DNA from: Candidatus Cryosericum septentrionale
GTDB taxonomy: Bacteria > Caldisericota > Caldisericia > Cryosericales > Cryosericaceae
Length of the DNA: 64,000 nt
Assembly: GCF_003570995.1 (NCBI RefSeq)
Contig: NZ_QXIY01000016.1
Span: forward strand, 1-64,000
Direction of reading: 5' to 3'
In this document: piece by piece, positions 34,119-43,160 of the stretch
How the letters are laid out: each line of letters opens with the position of its first letter
Numbering within the stretch: position 1 is the first letter of the stretch
Program-made: the position numbers and the translations under genes
Notes under the pieces: model-generated
Database searches by the model: none
Told to the model about the DNA's origin: nothing
What the model saw: only the letters and a program-made list of their open reading frames with translations

Positions 34119-34790
34119 CTAGGTTGTTGGCGGCAAATTGTTGTCTCGATAGTGATCCGTGAAGCGTTCGCGCATGCCATTGGCATAGTTGCGGAGCCGT
34201 TGCGCCCGGACGTGGAACTGATTGCCCTTGATGAGGACTGAGGCTGCAAGGGCGACGACGATGACGTAGTCGGGATACCACGGCTTGTGGAGGATAATCC
34301 AGATGGCGGCAGGGACAGCCCCGACTGCATCGATGAACGGAGCGAAGTGCACCTTGGCCTTGATACGGGGGACAAGCTTCCAGATGACGCCAGCGATAGC
34401 CGCAAAGGGGAGTGCCCACAGGACCGCCACTGGGTACCCCTGCAGCAGAATTCCCACGGTTGTCGCCATACCGCCTCCACCTCTGAACTGGAAGAAGACT
34501 GGCCAGTTGTGCCCGACGATGACGGCCGTGAACGAGGCAATCGGGACCCACGAGGGGATTGACATGGAATGCAGGACGAGGCTGAGCACATAGCCTTTCA
34601 TGACGTCGAGCAGCCCGACAGTGAGGCCATAGCCCCAACCGTACTGGCGGACGCTCCCCGAAAGGCCAGGGTTGTCCTTCAGTCGAATATCCTCGTGCTT
34701 GACCAGGAAGCTGAGGACAAGGCCCCAGCAAACAGAGCCCCACAGGTACGATGCCACGACCAATGCCCCATACTTGAGCCAGATGTTCAT
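34119..34790 (-). CDS. plsY: Acyl-phosphate:glycerol-3-phosphate acyltransferase
   Basis: 223 residues with about five transmembrane helices. First step of phospholipid synthesis: transfers the acyl group from acyl-phosphate to glycerol-3-phosphate. The three PlsY motifs are present: GSVCWGLVLS, a NPGLSGSVRQYG loop and VGHNWPVFFQFRGGGGMATT. Longer C-terminus than many PlsY (about 195-215 residues is common). Alone on its strand. Confidence 0.9.
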   Translation of the reverse strand: MNIWLKYGALVVASYLWGSVCWGLVLSFLVKHEDIRLKDNPGLSGSVRQYGWGYGLTVGLLDVMKGYVLSLVLHSMSIPSWVPIASFTAVIVGHNWPVFFQFRGGGGMATTVGILLQGYPVAVLWALPFAAIAGVIWKLVPRIKAKVHFAPFIDAVGAVPAAIWIILHKPWYPDYVIVVALAASVLIKGNQFHVRAQRLRNYANGMRERFTDHYRDNNLPPTT

Positions 34791-34994
34791 CAGGATCCTC
34801 CCGACCGTTACTTGATGTCTGAATGCGTTGCCAGCGATCCACTCCCACTCGTAGCCTCAGTTTATATCAATGTTCCGGCTTGTAAAGAGGGCTCTTGCCG
34901 GTATACTTTTCTGCACGATGCGCTGCACTCGTCCAGCGGTGATCATCGTTGTTTCTGGTGTTGCCTGTGATGCCACAGTTGTCGTGGAGGTCGT

Positions 34995-35558
34995 ATGGGC
35001 TTCTGGACTGTTTTCGTTATAGCGGTGGGGCTTTCGATGGACGCGTTCGCGGTGTCCGTGGCGAACGGGTGCCGGATAAAGCGGGTGACTCTGCGCGACG
35101 CGTTGCGGCCAGGCTGGTGGTTTGGTGGGTTTCAGATGCTCATGCCCGTGTTGGGCTGGTTCGGGGGCCTCGCGCTCAGAGACCTTATCCAGAGCTTCAG
35201 CCACTGGGTTGCGTTCGGTCTCCTCGTTTTGGTCGGCGGCAAGATGCTTGTCGAAGCCGTGCATGGTGGAGAGCATGAGGATGAGTGCGAGGCAGAGAGG
35301 CGCAGTACGCGCGACATGCTGGTCCTTGCCATTGCCACAAGTATCGACGCTTTGGCGGTGGGCCTGAGTCTGTCGGTTCTGCACGTGTCGATCTGGTGGC
35401 CGGCCTTGCTTATCGGGCTGGTGACATTCGCATTCTCGCTGGCAGGCACTCTCCTGGGTTGCAGCATCGGAAAGCTGGTCAAGGGCAAGGCCGAGATTGT
35501 GGGTGGCCTTGTCCTTATTGGTATTGGGATCAAAATATTGCTGCAGGGGTTGCACTAG
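34995..35558 (+). CDS. mntP: Manganese efflux pump MntP
   Basis: 187 residues, six transmembrane helices in two repeats. The two conserved acidic motifs GLSMDAFAVSVANG and ATSIDALAVGLSLS identify MntP, which exports Mn2+. The central His/Glu-rich loop (GGEHEDECEAERR) is cytosolic. GTGGAGGTCGT precedes the ATG and a TATACT -10 lies near 34898. No mntP-type riboswitch was recognised in the short leader. Confidence 0.93.
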   Translation: MGFWTVFVIAVGLSMDAFAVSVANGCRIKRVTLRDALRPGWWFGGFQMLMPVLGWFGGLALRDLIQSFSHWVAFGLLVLVGGKMLVEAVHGGEHEDECEAERRSTRDMLVLAIATSIDALAVGLSLSVLHVSIWWPALLIGLVTFAFSLAGTLLGCSIGKLVKGKAEIVGGLVLIGIGIKILLQGLH

Positions 35559-35592
35559 GACGGACTGCTGCGGAGGGAACGGAGGCTTGCAC

Positions 35593-36372
35593 ATGGCACA
35601 CACGTTGTTCAATGATGAGTACAAGTATCACATCAAGTTGAAGCAGGGTGATGTTGGCAGGTACATCCTGTTACCCGGCGATCCCGGTCGCTGTGAAGTC
35701 ATCGCCAAGTGGTTCGACAACCCGGTGAAGGTTGCGCAGAACAGGGAATATGTCACGTACACGGGAACGCTCCTGGGCGAGAAAGTCTCGGTGACGTCGA
35801 CCGGAATCGGAGGCCCTTCGACCGCGATTGCAGTCGAAGAGCTTGCGATGGTCGGTGCGGAGACATTCATACGCGTCGGAACGTCAGGTGCAATGCAACC
35901 CGGAATCGTCGTTGGAGATCTGGCGATCGTCACAGCTGCGATCCGCGACGAAGGGACGACCAGGCAGTACATGCCCATCGAATTTCCGGCAGTCGCCAAC
36001 ATCGACGTCACGCTGGCACTGAGAGCTGCAGCCGAAAAACTGTGTCTTACCTTTCACCTGGGTGTGTCTCAATCGAAAGACTCGTTCTACGGCGAGGTTG
36101 AGCGTGACCGCCAGCCACTGGCCGAGCAGTTGAACGCTCGTCGCAGGGCCTGGATTGCCGGCGGAGCTGTGTGCTCGGAGATGGAGGCAGCCACGGTGTT
36201 TGTGGTATCGAGCATTCTTCACAGGCGTGCCGGCGGCGTCATGCTCATCGTCGACAACCAGTTTGCAGAGGCTGGAAACGAACCCCATCATCAGATACTG
36301 GACCGACTCATATCGACTGGGATCGAAGCCATCAAACTGCTCATCGAACAGGACCGTGTCGTACGTCGCTGA
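35593..36372 (+). CDS. udp: Uridine phosphorylase-like nucleoside phosphorylase
   Basis: 259 residues. Phosphorolysis of uridine to uracil and ribose-1-phosphate. Seen: YILLPGDPGRCEVIAKWFD, GGPSTAIAVEELAMVGA, RVGTSGAMQ and the substrate-binding GAVCSEMEAATVFVV. Start ATG at 35593 has GGAGG 7 nt upstream. Lies 34 bp after mntP, perhaps on one transcript. With codA it would feed uracil into pyrimidine metabolism. A purine-specific relative is possible. Confidence 0.85.
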   Translation: MAHTLFNDEYKYHIKLKQGDVGRYILLPGDPGRCEVIAKWFDNPVKVAQNREYVTYTGTLLGEKVSVTSTGIGGPSTAIAVEELAMVGAETFIRVGTSGAMQPGIVVGDLAIVTAAIRDEGTTRQYMPIEFPAVANIDVTLALRAAAEKLCLTFHLGVSQSKDSFYGEVERDRQPLAEQLNARRRAWIAGGAVCSEMEAATVFVVSSILHRRAGGVMLIVDNQFAEAGNEPHHQILDRLISTGIEAIKLLIEQDRVVRR

Positions 36373-36505
36373 GTGACGTTTCTGCGCAGGAACCGCGGGC
36401 CCCGGATTCGATGCCGGGGGGCCCATTCCGACACCGGAATACTTGCCTCGTGTCTCCCGAGTCGCTATGATGTATACAGCAGATTATTCTTGTGGGGGGA
36501 CTCCC

Positions 36506-36604
36506 ATGTATCTTCTGGTTATCATCACAAGACAGGAGGACAAGACCTACGATTTCCTGAAACTGCTTCCGACAGTCGGCGTGCGGGGAGAGTCATGTCA
36601 GTGA
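36506..36604 (+). CDS. Short ORF, PII-like N-terminus
   Basis: 32 codons after a GGGGGGA site. MYLLVIITRQEDKTYDFL followed by KLLPTVGVRG resembles the first strand and helix of PII-like regulators (about 100 residues), then a stop. Either a truncated gene or a small peptide. A 13-bp terminator follows at 36687. Confidence 0.3.
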   Translation: MYLLVIITRQEDKTYDFLKLLPTVGVRGESCQ

Positions 36605-36686
36605 GCCGGACTCCCGGTATGTTGCAGCGTCGCAGGGAGCCTCATCATGAAAGGCATGTAGCGGTTCTGTTGCTGAGACGCGAATA

Positions 36687-36717
36687 GATACCCCCGGAGG
36701 TCAACTCCGGGGGTATC
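36687..36717. terminator. Bidirectional hairpin
   Basis: GATACCCCCGGAG / CTCCGGGGGTATC, 13 bp with a 5-nt loop, between the plus-strand ORF and the 3' end of the moaD-like gene. Confidence 0.65.
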
Positions 36718-36744
36718 GCAATTGGTGGACACAGCGAGGGTCGG

Positions 36745-36969
36745 TCAACCGCCTCCCAGGAACGGGATGATGAAGACGGTATCTTCCTCGTGCAGTTCGG
36801 TGTTGTAGGGCATACGCTGTCCGTTGACAAGCACGAAGCCTGCACGGTCGCGGTCAATGCCCAATGCTGCAAGCAGGCCGGCGACATCTGTTCCGGTCGG
36901 TACCTGGACATCGTGCAGGTCTCCGACCTGATCGGCGACAATGGCATGCAGTTTGAGCTTTATGAGCAT
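36745..36969 (-). CDS. MoaD/ThiS-family sulfur carrier
   Basis: 74 residues ending LGGG, so the C-terminal Gly-Gly can be adenylated and thiocarboxylated. LHAIVADQVGD and VFIIPFLGGG fit the beta-grasp fold. MoaD delivers sulfur to molybdopterin, needed by the tungsten/molybdenum-pterin enzyme AOR encoded 3.4 kb away. It starts 9 bp after glnA, an operon link that is unexpected and might reflect a different role for the carrier. Confidence 0.85.
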   Translation of the reverse strand: MLIKLKLHAIVADQVGDLHDVQVPTGTDVAGLLAALGIDRDRAGFVLVNGQRMPYNTELHEEDTVFIIPFLGGG

Positions 36970-36978
36970 CCAGTCCCC

Positions 36979-38412
36979 TCAGCAGTCGTAATACAGCTCG
37001 AATTCCTTGGGATGAGGCAGGCGGCGGAGCGCTTCTGCTTCGTTCTTCTCCTTGTAGGAACAGAACGCCTCAACAAATGCAGGAGGGAAAACGCCGTCTC
37101 GTGTCAGGAAGTCGCTGCCACGTCTCAGGGCGGCGAACGCTTCGGAAAGCGAGGTCGGAAGCACCGGAATCCTGCGGACAATTTTCTCGGGCAGTTTCTC
37201 GATGTCACCCGTGTATGGACCGAGGTGAAGCGCTGTCGGGTCCGTTTCTTTCTCGATGCCGTCGAGTCCGGCAAGGAGCATTGCGCTGATGGCGAGGTAG
37301 ACATTGGTCGTGGCATCCGGGGGACGGAACTCGATGCGCTTCTCTGCCGCCGTATCCGCATAGATGGGGATGCGAACTGCCGCGGTGCGGTTGCCCAGCG
37401 AGAAAAAAGCCCGGATGGGGGCCTCGAATCCCGGAATGAGCCTCTTGTAGCTTATCGTAGAAGGGTTTGTGATGCCGAGAAGGGCCGACGCGTTGCTGAG
37501 AATGCCGCCGATGTAGTGAACGGCGAGCGGCGAGAGGTTGTAGGGTTCTCCACCCTTCTGGTAGAACGTGGGTTGTCCTTTCTTGGTCAAATATTGATGG
37601 AAGTGCATTCCTGTTCCGGCCTGACCAGCAATCGGTTTGGGCATGAAGGTTGCCGTCATTCCCATCTGGCGGGCAAGGTTCTTGGCGAAGTACTTGATTT
37701 TCTGCGAGGCGTCGCCCATAGCGCGTGGCGTGCAGGGCATAACCTCAAGCTCGATCTGGCCGGTCTCTCCGGCCTCATGATGGTGATAGCGGACGGTTAC
37801 CCCGACATTCTCCAGCATTTGAACGAGCGTGCTTCGATAGTCGAAGAGCCGGTCGAGTGGCTGCTCTGCATGGTATCCTCGTCCGTGGCGGATCGCGTAG
37901 CCCTGGAGTTGTGAGTTGTCGAGCGACACCGTGCTGCCTGTCTCCGCACTCTCGATCGAGAAGAAACAGGTGGTCTCCGAGGACTTGAAATCGACATTCT
38001 GGAAGACATAGAACTCGAACTCGGGGGCAAACCAGGCCGTATCGGCATAGCCCTTAGATCTTAGCAAAGCTTCAGCCTGTTCTGTGATGAATCGAGGGTC
38101 GAGGGCAAAACGTCGATGGGTGAGGGGTTCAAGGATGTCGCAGAAGACTGCAACAGTAGGGACTTTGGCAAATGGGTCTAAGAATGCCGTCGACAAATCA
38201 AGACGCAGGAGCATGTCACTGCGCTCAACCGACGCGAATCCGGGAATATTGGAACCGTCGAAAGCAACGCCCTGGGTCAGGAATCCATGGTCGACACGGG
38301 ACAGGGGAACCGTCACATGATGCAGGCCGCCGAACAGGTCCGTGAATTTCAGGTCGACCTGAGCAATCTCGTGTTCTCTCGCGTAGTTCAGAAACTGCTG
38401 AAGCGTCTTCAT
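36979..38412 (-). CDS. glnA: Glutamine synthetase, type I
   Basis: 477 residues. ATP-dependent amidation of glutamate. Motifs: beta-grasp N-terminus with GVAFDGSNIPGFASVERSDM, metal-binding FAPEFEFYVF, RYHHHEAGETGQIELEV, the FMPKPIAGQAGTGMHFHQ ATP/metal site, NPSTISYKRLIPGFEAP and RIEFRPPDATTNVYLA. The typical adenylylation Tyr region near residue 400 (NLYDLPPE-like) is not seen; here GPYTGDIEKLPEKI. Followed by the MoaD-like gene. Would capture ammonia released by the deaminases nearby. Confidence 0.93.
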   Translation of the reverse strand: MKTLQQFLNYAREHEIAQVDLKFTDLFGGLHHVTVPLSRVDHGFLTQGVAFDGSNIPGFASVERSDMLLRLDLSTAFLDPFAKVPTVAVFCDILEPLTHRRFALDPRFITEQAEALLRSKGYADTAWFAPEFEFYVFQNVDFKSSETTCFFSIESAETGSTVSLDNSQLQGYAIRHGRGYHAEQPLDRLFDYRSTLVQMLENVGVTVRYHHHEAGETGQIELEVMPCTPRAMGDASQKIKYFAKNLARQMGMTATFMPKPIAGQAGTGMHFHQYLTKKGQPTFYQKGGEPYNLSPLAVHYIGGILSNASALLGITNPSTISYKRLIPGFEAPIRAFFSLGNRTAAVRIPIYADTAAEKRIEFRPPDATTNVYLAISAMLLAGLDGIEKETDPTALHLGPYTGDIEKLPEKIVRRIPVLPTSLSEAFAALRRGSDFLTRDGVFPPAFVEAFCSYKEKNEAEALRRLPHPKEFELYYDC

Positions 38413-38463
38413 TTTCCTACCTCCAGAGAAGCTGCAGGGCCGGACTTGGTCCGTGGCCTCATA

Positions 38464-39825
38464 CTAGCGCGCCATGAGGTTCGCCGCTATAGTATTCTGC
38501 TTGGCCACCAGAGCTCGGACGTCAATGTTCGTGAACTGACCGTTCTCGATGAGAACCTTGCCATTGACCATGTTGAGACTGACCTGTTTGGCGTCGCACA
38601 TGACCGGTGCGGTGAAGGGGTCGTGCAGGCCGCCCGCGAACTCGAGAGTGTCGAGGTCCCACATGATCAGGTCGGCCGCCTTCCCGACCTCGATGCTGCC
38701 GATGTCTGGGTCCATGCGTAACACACGGGCGCCGCCCATGCTCGCCATGGCCAGAGCTTCGCGCGACGTCAGTGCGTCGGCCCCGTATTTCACCCGCTGG
38801 AGCAGCGTCGCCAGGCGCACCTCACCGATGAACGAATTGGTATCGTTGCTGGCACTGCCATCGACGCCAATGCCGATGCGCATGTTTGTTTGCTTCATGA
38901 CCGCCACGGGAGCGATGCCGGAGCCGAGGCGCATATTGCTGGCCGGGCAATGGGCCATGCCGCACTCATGCTCGGACAGCTTACGGATGTCGGCATCGGA
39001 TGCCCACACGATGTGGGCAAACCAGGAGCGAGGCGTGAGCCAGTTGACCTCCTCCATGTAGTCGATTGGACGGAAGCCAAACGTCTGGAGACAGAATTCT
39101 TCTTCATCCTGCGTTTCGGCAAGATGCGTATGGATAAGCACATCTTCTCTCTCTGCCAGAGCTGCCGTCTGTTTCATCAGGTCTGTCGTGACCGAGAAGG
39201 GGGAGCATGGGGCTAGAGCAATGCGGGTCATCGGGTATCGACCGCGGTCGTGGTACTGGTGGATGACGCGTTCGGACTCCACCAGAATCTCCTCATCCGT
39301 CTGTACCACGCTGTCCGGAGGGAGCCCCCCATCCTTCTTGCTCAGCGACATACTGCCACGTGTGGGATGGAACCGCACGCCGACATCGCGAGCTGCCCGT
39401 ATCTCAGCGTCGATGATCGCGTTGTTGCCATACGGATATAGATAGAGATGGTCAGTAGTCGTCGTGACACCAGTCTTCAGCATCTCACAGATGCCGACCT
39501 GAGCACTTGTGTAGACAGCTTCCTCGTCAATGTACTTCCAGTGTTCATAGAGGAACGTCAGCCAGTCGAACAGCTTGGCATGTTCGACCTGGGGAACGTT
39601 CCGAAACAGCGTCTGGTAGAGGTGATGGTGGGTGTTGACAAAACCCGGCATCATCAGCATGCGCGTACCCGAGATGGTGCGGTCTGCAGGGGTATCGAGG
39701 ACTGGCGCCCCTGTGCCAATGGCCGTGATGATGTTGTCGTCAACGACAACATACGCATCCTTGAGTTCCTGTCGAAGAGCATCGCCCGTCATAAGGAAGG
39801 CGATGTCAGTGATAAGCGTTCTCAT
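38464..39825 (-). CDS. Amidohydrolase, 8-oxoguanine deaminase-like
   Basis: 453 residues. Amidohydrolase superfamily with HHHLYQTLFRNVPQV (the HxH metal motif), THLAETQDEEEF, a His in WFAHIVWASD and IGVDGSASND (catalytic Asp). The NTHHHLYQTLFRNVPQV plus KLFDWLTFLYEHWKYI string is typical of 8-oxoguanine deaminases and the related hydroxydechloroatrazine hydrolase group. Makes a base-derived keto product and ammonia. Alone on its strand but between glnA and the ferredoxin-AOR genes. Confidence 0.82.
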   Translation of the reverse strand: MRTLITDIAFLMTGDALRQELKDAYVVVDDNIITAIGTGAPVLDTPADRTISGTRMLMMPGFVNTHHHLYQTLFRNVPQVEHAKLFDWLTFLYEHWKYIDEEAVYTSAQVGICEMLKTGVTTTTDHLYLYPYGNNAIIDAEIRAARDVGVRFHPTRGSMSLSKKDGGLPPDSVVQTDEEILVESERVIHQYHDRGRYPMTRIALAPCSPFSVTTDLMKQTAALAEREDVLIHTHLAETQDEEEFCLQTFGFRPIDYMEEVNWLTPRSWFAHIVWASDADIRKLSEHECGMAHCPASNMRLGSGIAPVAVMKQTNMRIGIGVDGSASNDTNSFIGEVRLATLLQRVKYGADALTSREALAMASMGGARVLRMDPDIGSIEVGKAADLIMWDLDTLEFAGGLHDPFTAPVMCDAKQVSLNMVNGKVLIENGQFTNIDVRALVAKQNTIAANLMAR

Positions 39826-39963
39826 GCGCAGCCTCCGCTAGTTCCTTCCTATTGTACCGCCATTGAGGCCGTAATCAACGCGCAGCTCGCTTGCTTTCAT
39901 TGCCACAGCATCTTGCTATAATCGGGAACGGATCATATTGTCGTGACAAGGATAGGAGGTCGC

Positions 39964-40356
39964 ATGAGGCATATCGTCGTAAGGCCCGAGAGTTGTACTG
40001 GATGCCGCTTGTGTCAGCTCACGTGCTCGGCTCAGAACTTTAGGCTCAACACGCACAAGGCTGCTCGCATAGGTATCGTGCCCCATTTTCCAGAAGGCTA
40101 TTTTGAGGTTCATCTCTGCAATCAGTGTGGTGTCTGTCAGTCTGTATGTCTGGTTGAAGCGATTTCTGTCGATGCAAACGGAGCCTATGTGATCGACGAG
40201 TCCACGTGCATCGATTGCGGAGCATGCGTGGACAGCTGCCCGCAGCAAGCGATCTTCAGGTCACCCGCAAGTCCGCATCCCTACATGTGCAATCTTTGCG
40301 GAGCCTGTGTGGCAAACTGTGCAGCGCAAGCTCTGACCTGGGAGGAAGACCAATGA
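39964..40356 (+). CDS. 4Fe-4S ferredoxin-like protein, AOR partner
   Basis: About 130 residues with four CxxCxxCxxxC motifs (CTGCRLCQLTC, CNQCGVCQSVC, CIDCGACVDSC, CNLCGACVANC), so it can carry several 4Fe-4S clusters. AGGAGGT precedes the ATG at 39964 and a TATAAT lies near 39914. Its stop overlaps the AOR start by 4 bp. It is the probable electron acceptor or subunit of the aldehyde oxidoreductase. Confidence 0.9.
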   Translation: MRHIVVRPESCTGCRLCQLTCSAQNFRLNTHKAARIGIVPHFPEGYFEVHLCNQCGVCQSVCLVEAISVDANGAYVIDESTCIDCGACVDSCPQQAIFRSPASPHPYMCNLCGACVANCAAQALTWEEDQ

Positions 40357-42203
40357 TCAATGGCTATGGTGGCTCTATTCTGCGTGTCGACCTGACCACC
40401 GGGTCAGTCAAGCGAGAACCCGTGACGCCTGAATTGGCCCACGATTGGCTCGGCGGTCGTGCATGGATCGCCAAGTATATGTACGAAGAGCTTCCTGCGG
40501 GTGTGGATCCGCTCAGTGCCGCAAACAAAGTGTTTGTGGCGACGGGGCCTCTCTCGGGTACGTTGTGGCCTTCCAGTGCCAAGATTGTGTGGGGCACCAA
40601 GTCTCCGCTGACTGGAGGCTACATCGACAGCAACATGGGCGGCCTGATCATGGCGGAACTCAAGTACGCTGGCTTGGACATGATCATCCTTGAGGGCGCT
40701 TCCGAGACCCCGGTGTACCTCTGTATCGAAGACGACAAGGTCGAGGTACGTGACGCCTCTGGCTATTGGGGCAAGGGCTCCGTCGACACTGAGTACGCCC
40801 TGAAGCGCGATCTCGGGGAGGACTTCCAGATTGCGACTATTGGCCCCGCCGGCGAGAATCTGGTGAAGTTCGCATGCATTACACATGACGTGGGACGTCA
40901 GGCAGGCCGAGGGGGAATCGGGGCGGTTCTGGGCTCGAAGAAGCTCAAGGCAATCGCTGTGCGTGGAACGAACCCAATCCCGGTCGCTAACATCGAGGGT
41001 CTCCAGAAGCACACGACTTCTATCATCGACTACATCAAGAATACGGCGTTCTTCCCGACCTTCTCCAAGTATGGCACGACGGATGTCACGGACTGGTGTG
41101 ACAGCGTCGGAGTCATCCCTGTCAACAACTTCCAGCATGCGCAGTACCCCAAAAAGGACCGCATCAACGGCAAGTACATGCGACAGCAGATGTATGTGCG
41201 CGACAAGGGCTGCTATGCATGTCCTCTGGGCTGTTCCACCTACACATATTCGAAGAAATACGATGTCTACGTCGAAGGCCCCGAGTACGAGACGATCGGT
41301 CTGATGGGCTCCAATCTCGGCATGGACAGTATCGAGGAAATTGCCGTGCTGAACGCCGATGTCGACAATCTTGGCATGGACTCCATCTCTTCTGGATCGG
41401 CGGTAGCTTTTGCGATGGAACTGTATCAGCGGGGAATCCTGACAAAGGAAGATTTCGGTGGACTGGAGATGACCTGGGGAAACGTGCATGCTGCACGCGC
41501 ATTCCTGAGGCTCATCGCTGCTCGGCAGGGTATCGGAGCGACATTTGCAGAAGGAGCTCTTGCTGCTGCGCGCATCATCGGCAAGGATACTGAGAAATAT
41601 GTCGTTCAGGTAAAAGGACTGGACTATTCCGCCTATGATACACATGCAGCCCCTGCCATGATGCTCGCATACATGACCTCAGACATTGGAGCCCAGCACA
41701 CGCGCGCCTGGGCGATCGTCCAGGACATCAACATGGGGCGCGGCTCCACTGAAGGGAAGGGACAGGTGGTCTATGATTTGCAGCACCTGCGTCCTCTCAT
41801 GGAAGTGTTGGGCGTCTGCCGCTTCCCGTGGCTCGAGGTGAAGGTCGACTGGGAGGACTACGTCACCGCGCTGAACCTGGTCACCGGACAGCACTACACG
41901 ACAGAGGGGCTGTTCGCCTTCAGTGAGAAGGTGTGGAACCTGACGCGAGCGTTCTGGACCCGTGAGGTCGATGGGTTTGGACGTGCCTACGACCAGCCGC
42001 CGGCCAAAATGTATGAGGAGATGCCCGATGGGCCCACGAAGGGCGCTCGCGTGACGCAGGAGATGGTAGACCAGCTCCTTGACGGTTACTACCAGGCGTA
42101 CCACTGGGACCAGAACGGACTGCCAACAGCCCAGAGGCTACGTGAGGTTGGCCTGGGCTATGTCGCAGACGATTTGGTGAAGCGGGGGCGGATCCGAGGC
42201 TGA
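40353..42203 (+). CDS. Aldehyde:ferredoxin oxidoreductase (AOR family, tungsten/molybdenum-pterin)
   Basis: 616 residues, the usual length. Oxidises aldehydes to acids with ferredoxin, or the reverse. Seen: N-terminal GYGGSILRVDLTTG, ATGPLSGTLWPSS, the pterin-binding GPAGENLVKFAC and GRQAGRGGIGAVLGSKKLKAI, the 4Fe-4S ligands Cys287, Cys290 and Cys294 in CYACPLGC, and a later Cys in LGVCRFPW. The domain-2 pterin site DIGAQHTRAW is clear. Substrate undefined among AOR, FOR, GAPOR or benzoyl-type members. Start overlaps the ferredoxin stop. Confidence 0.92.
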   Translation: MINGYGGSILRVDLTTGSVKREPVTPELAHDWLGGRAWIAKYMYEELPAGVDPLSAANKVFVATGPLSGTLWPSSAKIVWGTKSPLTGGYIDSNMGGLIMAELKYAGLDMIILEGASETPVYLCIEDDKVEVRDASGYWGKGSVDTEYALKRDLGEDFQIATIGPAGENLVKFACITHDVGRQAGRGGIGAVLGSKKLKAIAVRGTNPIPVANIEGLQKHTTSIIDYIKNTAFFPTFSKYGTTDVTDWCDSVGVIPVNNFQHAQYPKKDRINGKYMRQQMYVRDKGCYACPLGCSTYTYSKKYDVYVEGPEYETIGLMGSNLGMDSIEEIAVLNADVDNLGMDSISSGSAVAFAMELYQRGILTKEDFGGLEMTWGNVHAARAFLRLIAARQGIGATFAEGALAAARIIGKDTEKYVVQVKGLDYSAYDTHAAPAMMLAYMTSDIGAQHTRAWAIVQDINMGRGSTEGKGQVVYDLQHLRPLMEVLGVCRFPWLEVKVDWEDYVTALNLVTGQHYTTEGLFAFSEKVWNLTRAFWTREVDGFGRAYDQPPAKMYEEMPDGPTKGARVTQEMVDQLLDGYYQAYHWDQNGLPTAQRLREVGLGYVADDLVKRGRIRG

Positions 42204-42379
42204 GACGTCATGTGAGGCTGGAAGCAGAAACGCGCCCAAGCAGATGTCTGGGCGTTCCTGCTTTGCGGGTGAGATTCCCGCCATTGTTTGCTTCCTAATG
42301 TTAGAAAGACTAATAACACCAGCATAGTGAACCATGAAATTTGTGTCAAGGGGGATGCGCAAAATTGCTGTCACTGGGA

Positions 42380-42466
42380 TGGTGCCGAAGGAGGGAATTG
42401 AACCCACACGGGTGTTACCCCGGCAGATTTTGAGTCTGCTGCGTCTGCCAGTTCCGCCACTTCGGC
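42380..42466 (-). tRNA. tRNA-Leu (CAA)
   Basis: 87 nt with encoded CCA and a long variable arm (CGGGGTAACACCCG). 5' GCCGAAG pairs with CTTCGGC; anticodon stem GCAGA/TCTGC with loop CTCAAAA (anticodon CAA). Confidence 0.95.
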
Positions 42467-42474
42467 ACAGACCT

Positions 42475-42502
42475 ATTATACGTGCAGGCTGAGAGCTGTC
42501 AA
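42475..42502 (-). promoter_or_regulatory. Promoter of tRNA-Leu (CAA)
   Basis: Minus strand TTGACA (42502-42497), 16-bp spacer, TATAAT (42480-42475): a full sigma-70 consensus 9 bp before the tRNA. Confidence 0.85.
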
Positions 42503-42573
42503 ACTGGCGCTTACACCGCAGCAGGCTGGCATCGGCTGCTATGCAGACTGACCCAGATTCGTATAATGGCTGC

Positions 42574-43134
42574 ATGGATGACATGCCGAAGCTCGCACAG
42601 ACTATCGATCAGGTCGTGGCGGGGCGGACCGAGCTGTACGAGGCCATCGTGCGCTACTACGAGGGATTCGTTTTCTCGGTGGCTGTTCGTGTGACCTTCG
42701 ATCGTGATCTGGCCTACGACGTGACACAGGATACGTTCCTGAAGCTGTACGAAAGTCTCTCCAAGTTCCGGGGACAGTCCCGGCTCTCGTCATACCTTTA
42801 TCGCATTGCCACCAATGCCGGCATCGACGCTGCCCGCAAACGGTCCCAGCACCCTGTGAGTTCTGGCGATGCTCAAGCTGACCTGCTGACGGTCGAGGCG
42901 CCCCAGACTGCCAGCGATGGTCCAAATGTTGAAGAGGTCAAGTCCGCTCTTCAAGCCGCTCTGCAGAAGGTCGATCCTGTGTTCAGAGCGGCCTTTGCCC
43001 TCGTCGATCTGGATGGGCTGAGCTATGAAGATGCTGCTTTCAGGCTCGGAGTACCCGTGGGAACCGTCAAGAGCAGAGTTTTTCGTGCCCGTGGTGAACT
43101 GCGTGAACTCCTTTCGGGAACCTTGGGGCGTTGA
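42574..43134 (+). CDS. ECF-type RNA polymerase sigma factor
   Basis: About 186 residues. Region 2 (YEGFVFSVAVRVTFDRDLAYDVTQDTFLKLYESL) and region 4 (FRAAFALVDLDGLSYEDAAFRLGVPVGTVKSRVFRARGEL, given here in outline) match extracytoplasmic-function sigma factors. A TATAAT at 42562-42567 lies 7 nt before the ATG at 42574, so the mRNA may be leaderless. Followed by a membrane protein that looks like its anti-sigma factor and by a lipoprotein. Confidence 0.88.
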   Translation: MDDMPKLAQTIDQVVAGRTELYEAIVRYYEGFVFSVAVRVTFDRDLAYDVTQDTFLKLYESLSKFRGQSRLSSYLYRIATNAGIDAARKRSQHPVSSGDAQADLLTVEAPQTASDGPNVEEVKSALQAALQKVDPVFRAAFALVDLDGLSYEDAAFRLGVPVGTVKSRVFRARGELRELLSGTLGR

Positions 43135-43160
43135 GCGCGTCTTATGGATGGTGACAAGTG

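Noticed and set aside
33551..34848. Two long minus-strand frames across plsY and the amidohydrolase fragment
   Set aside because: They cross plsY out of frame and contain Ser/Arg-rich low-complexity sequence.
36790..37914. 374-codon frame antisense to glutamine synthetase
   Set aside because: Shadow of glnA; low-quality composition and no start site.
40404..41645. 413-codon frame antisense to the AOR gene
   Set aside because: Same reason: AOR signature motifs on the plus strand, none on the other.
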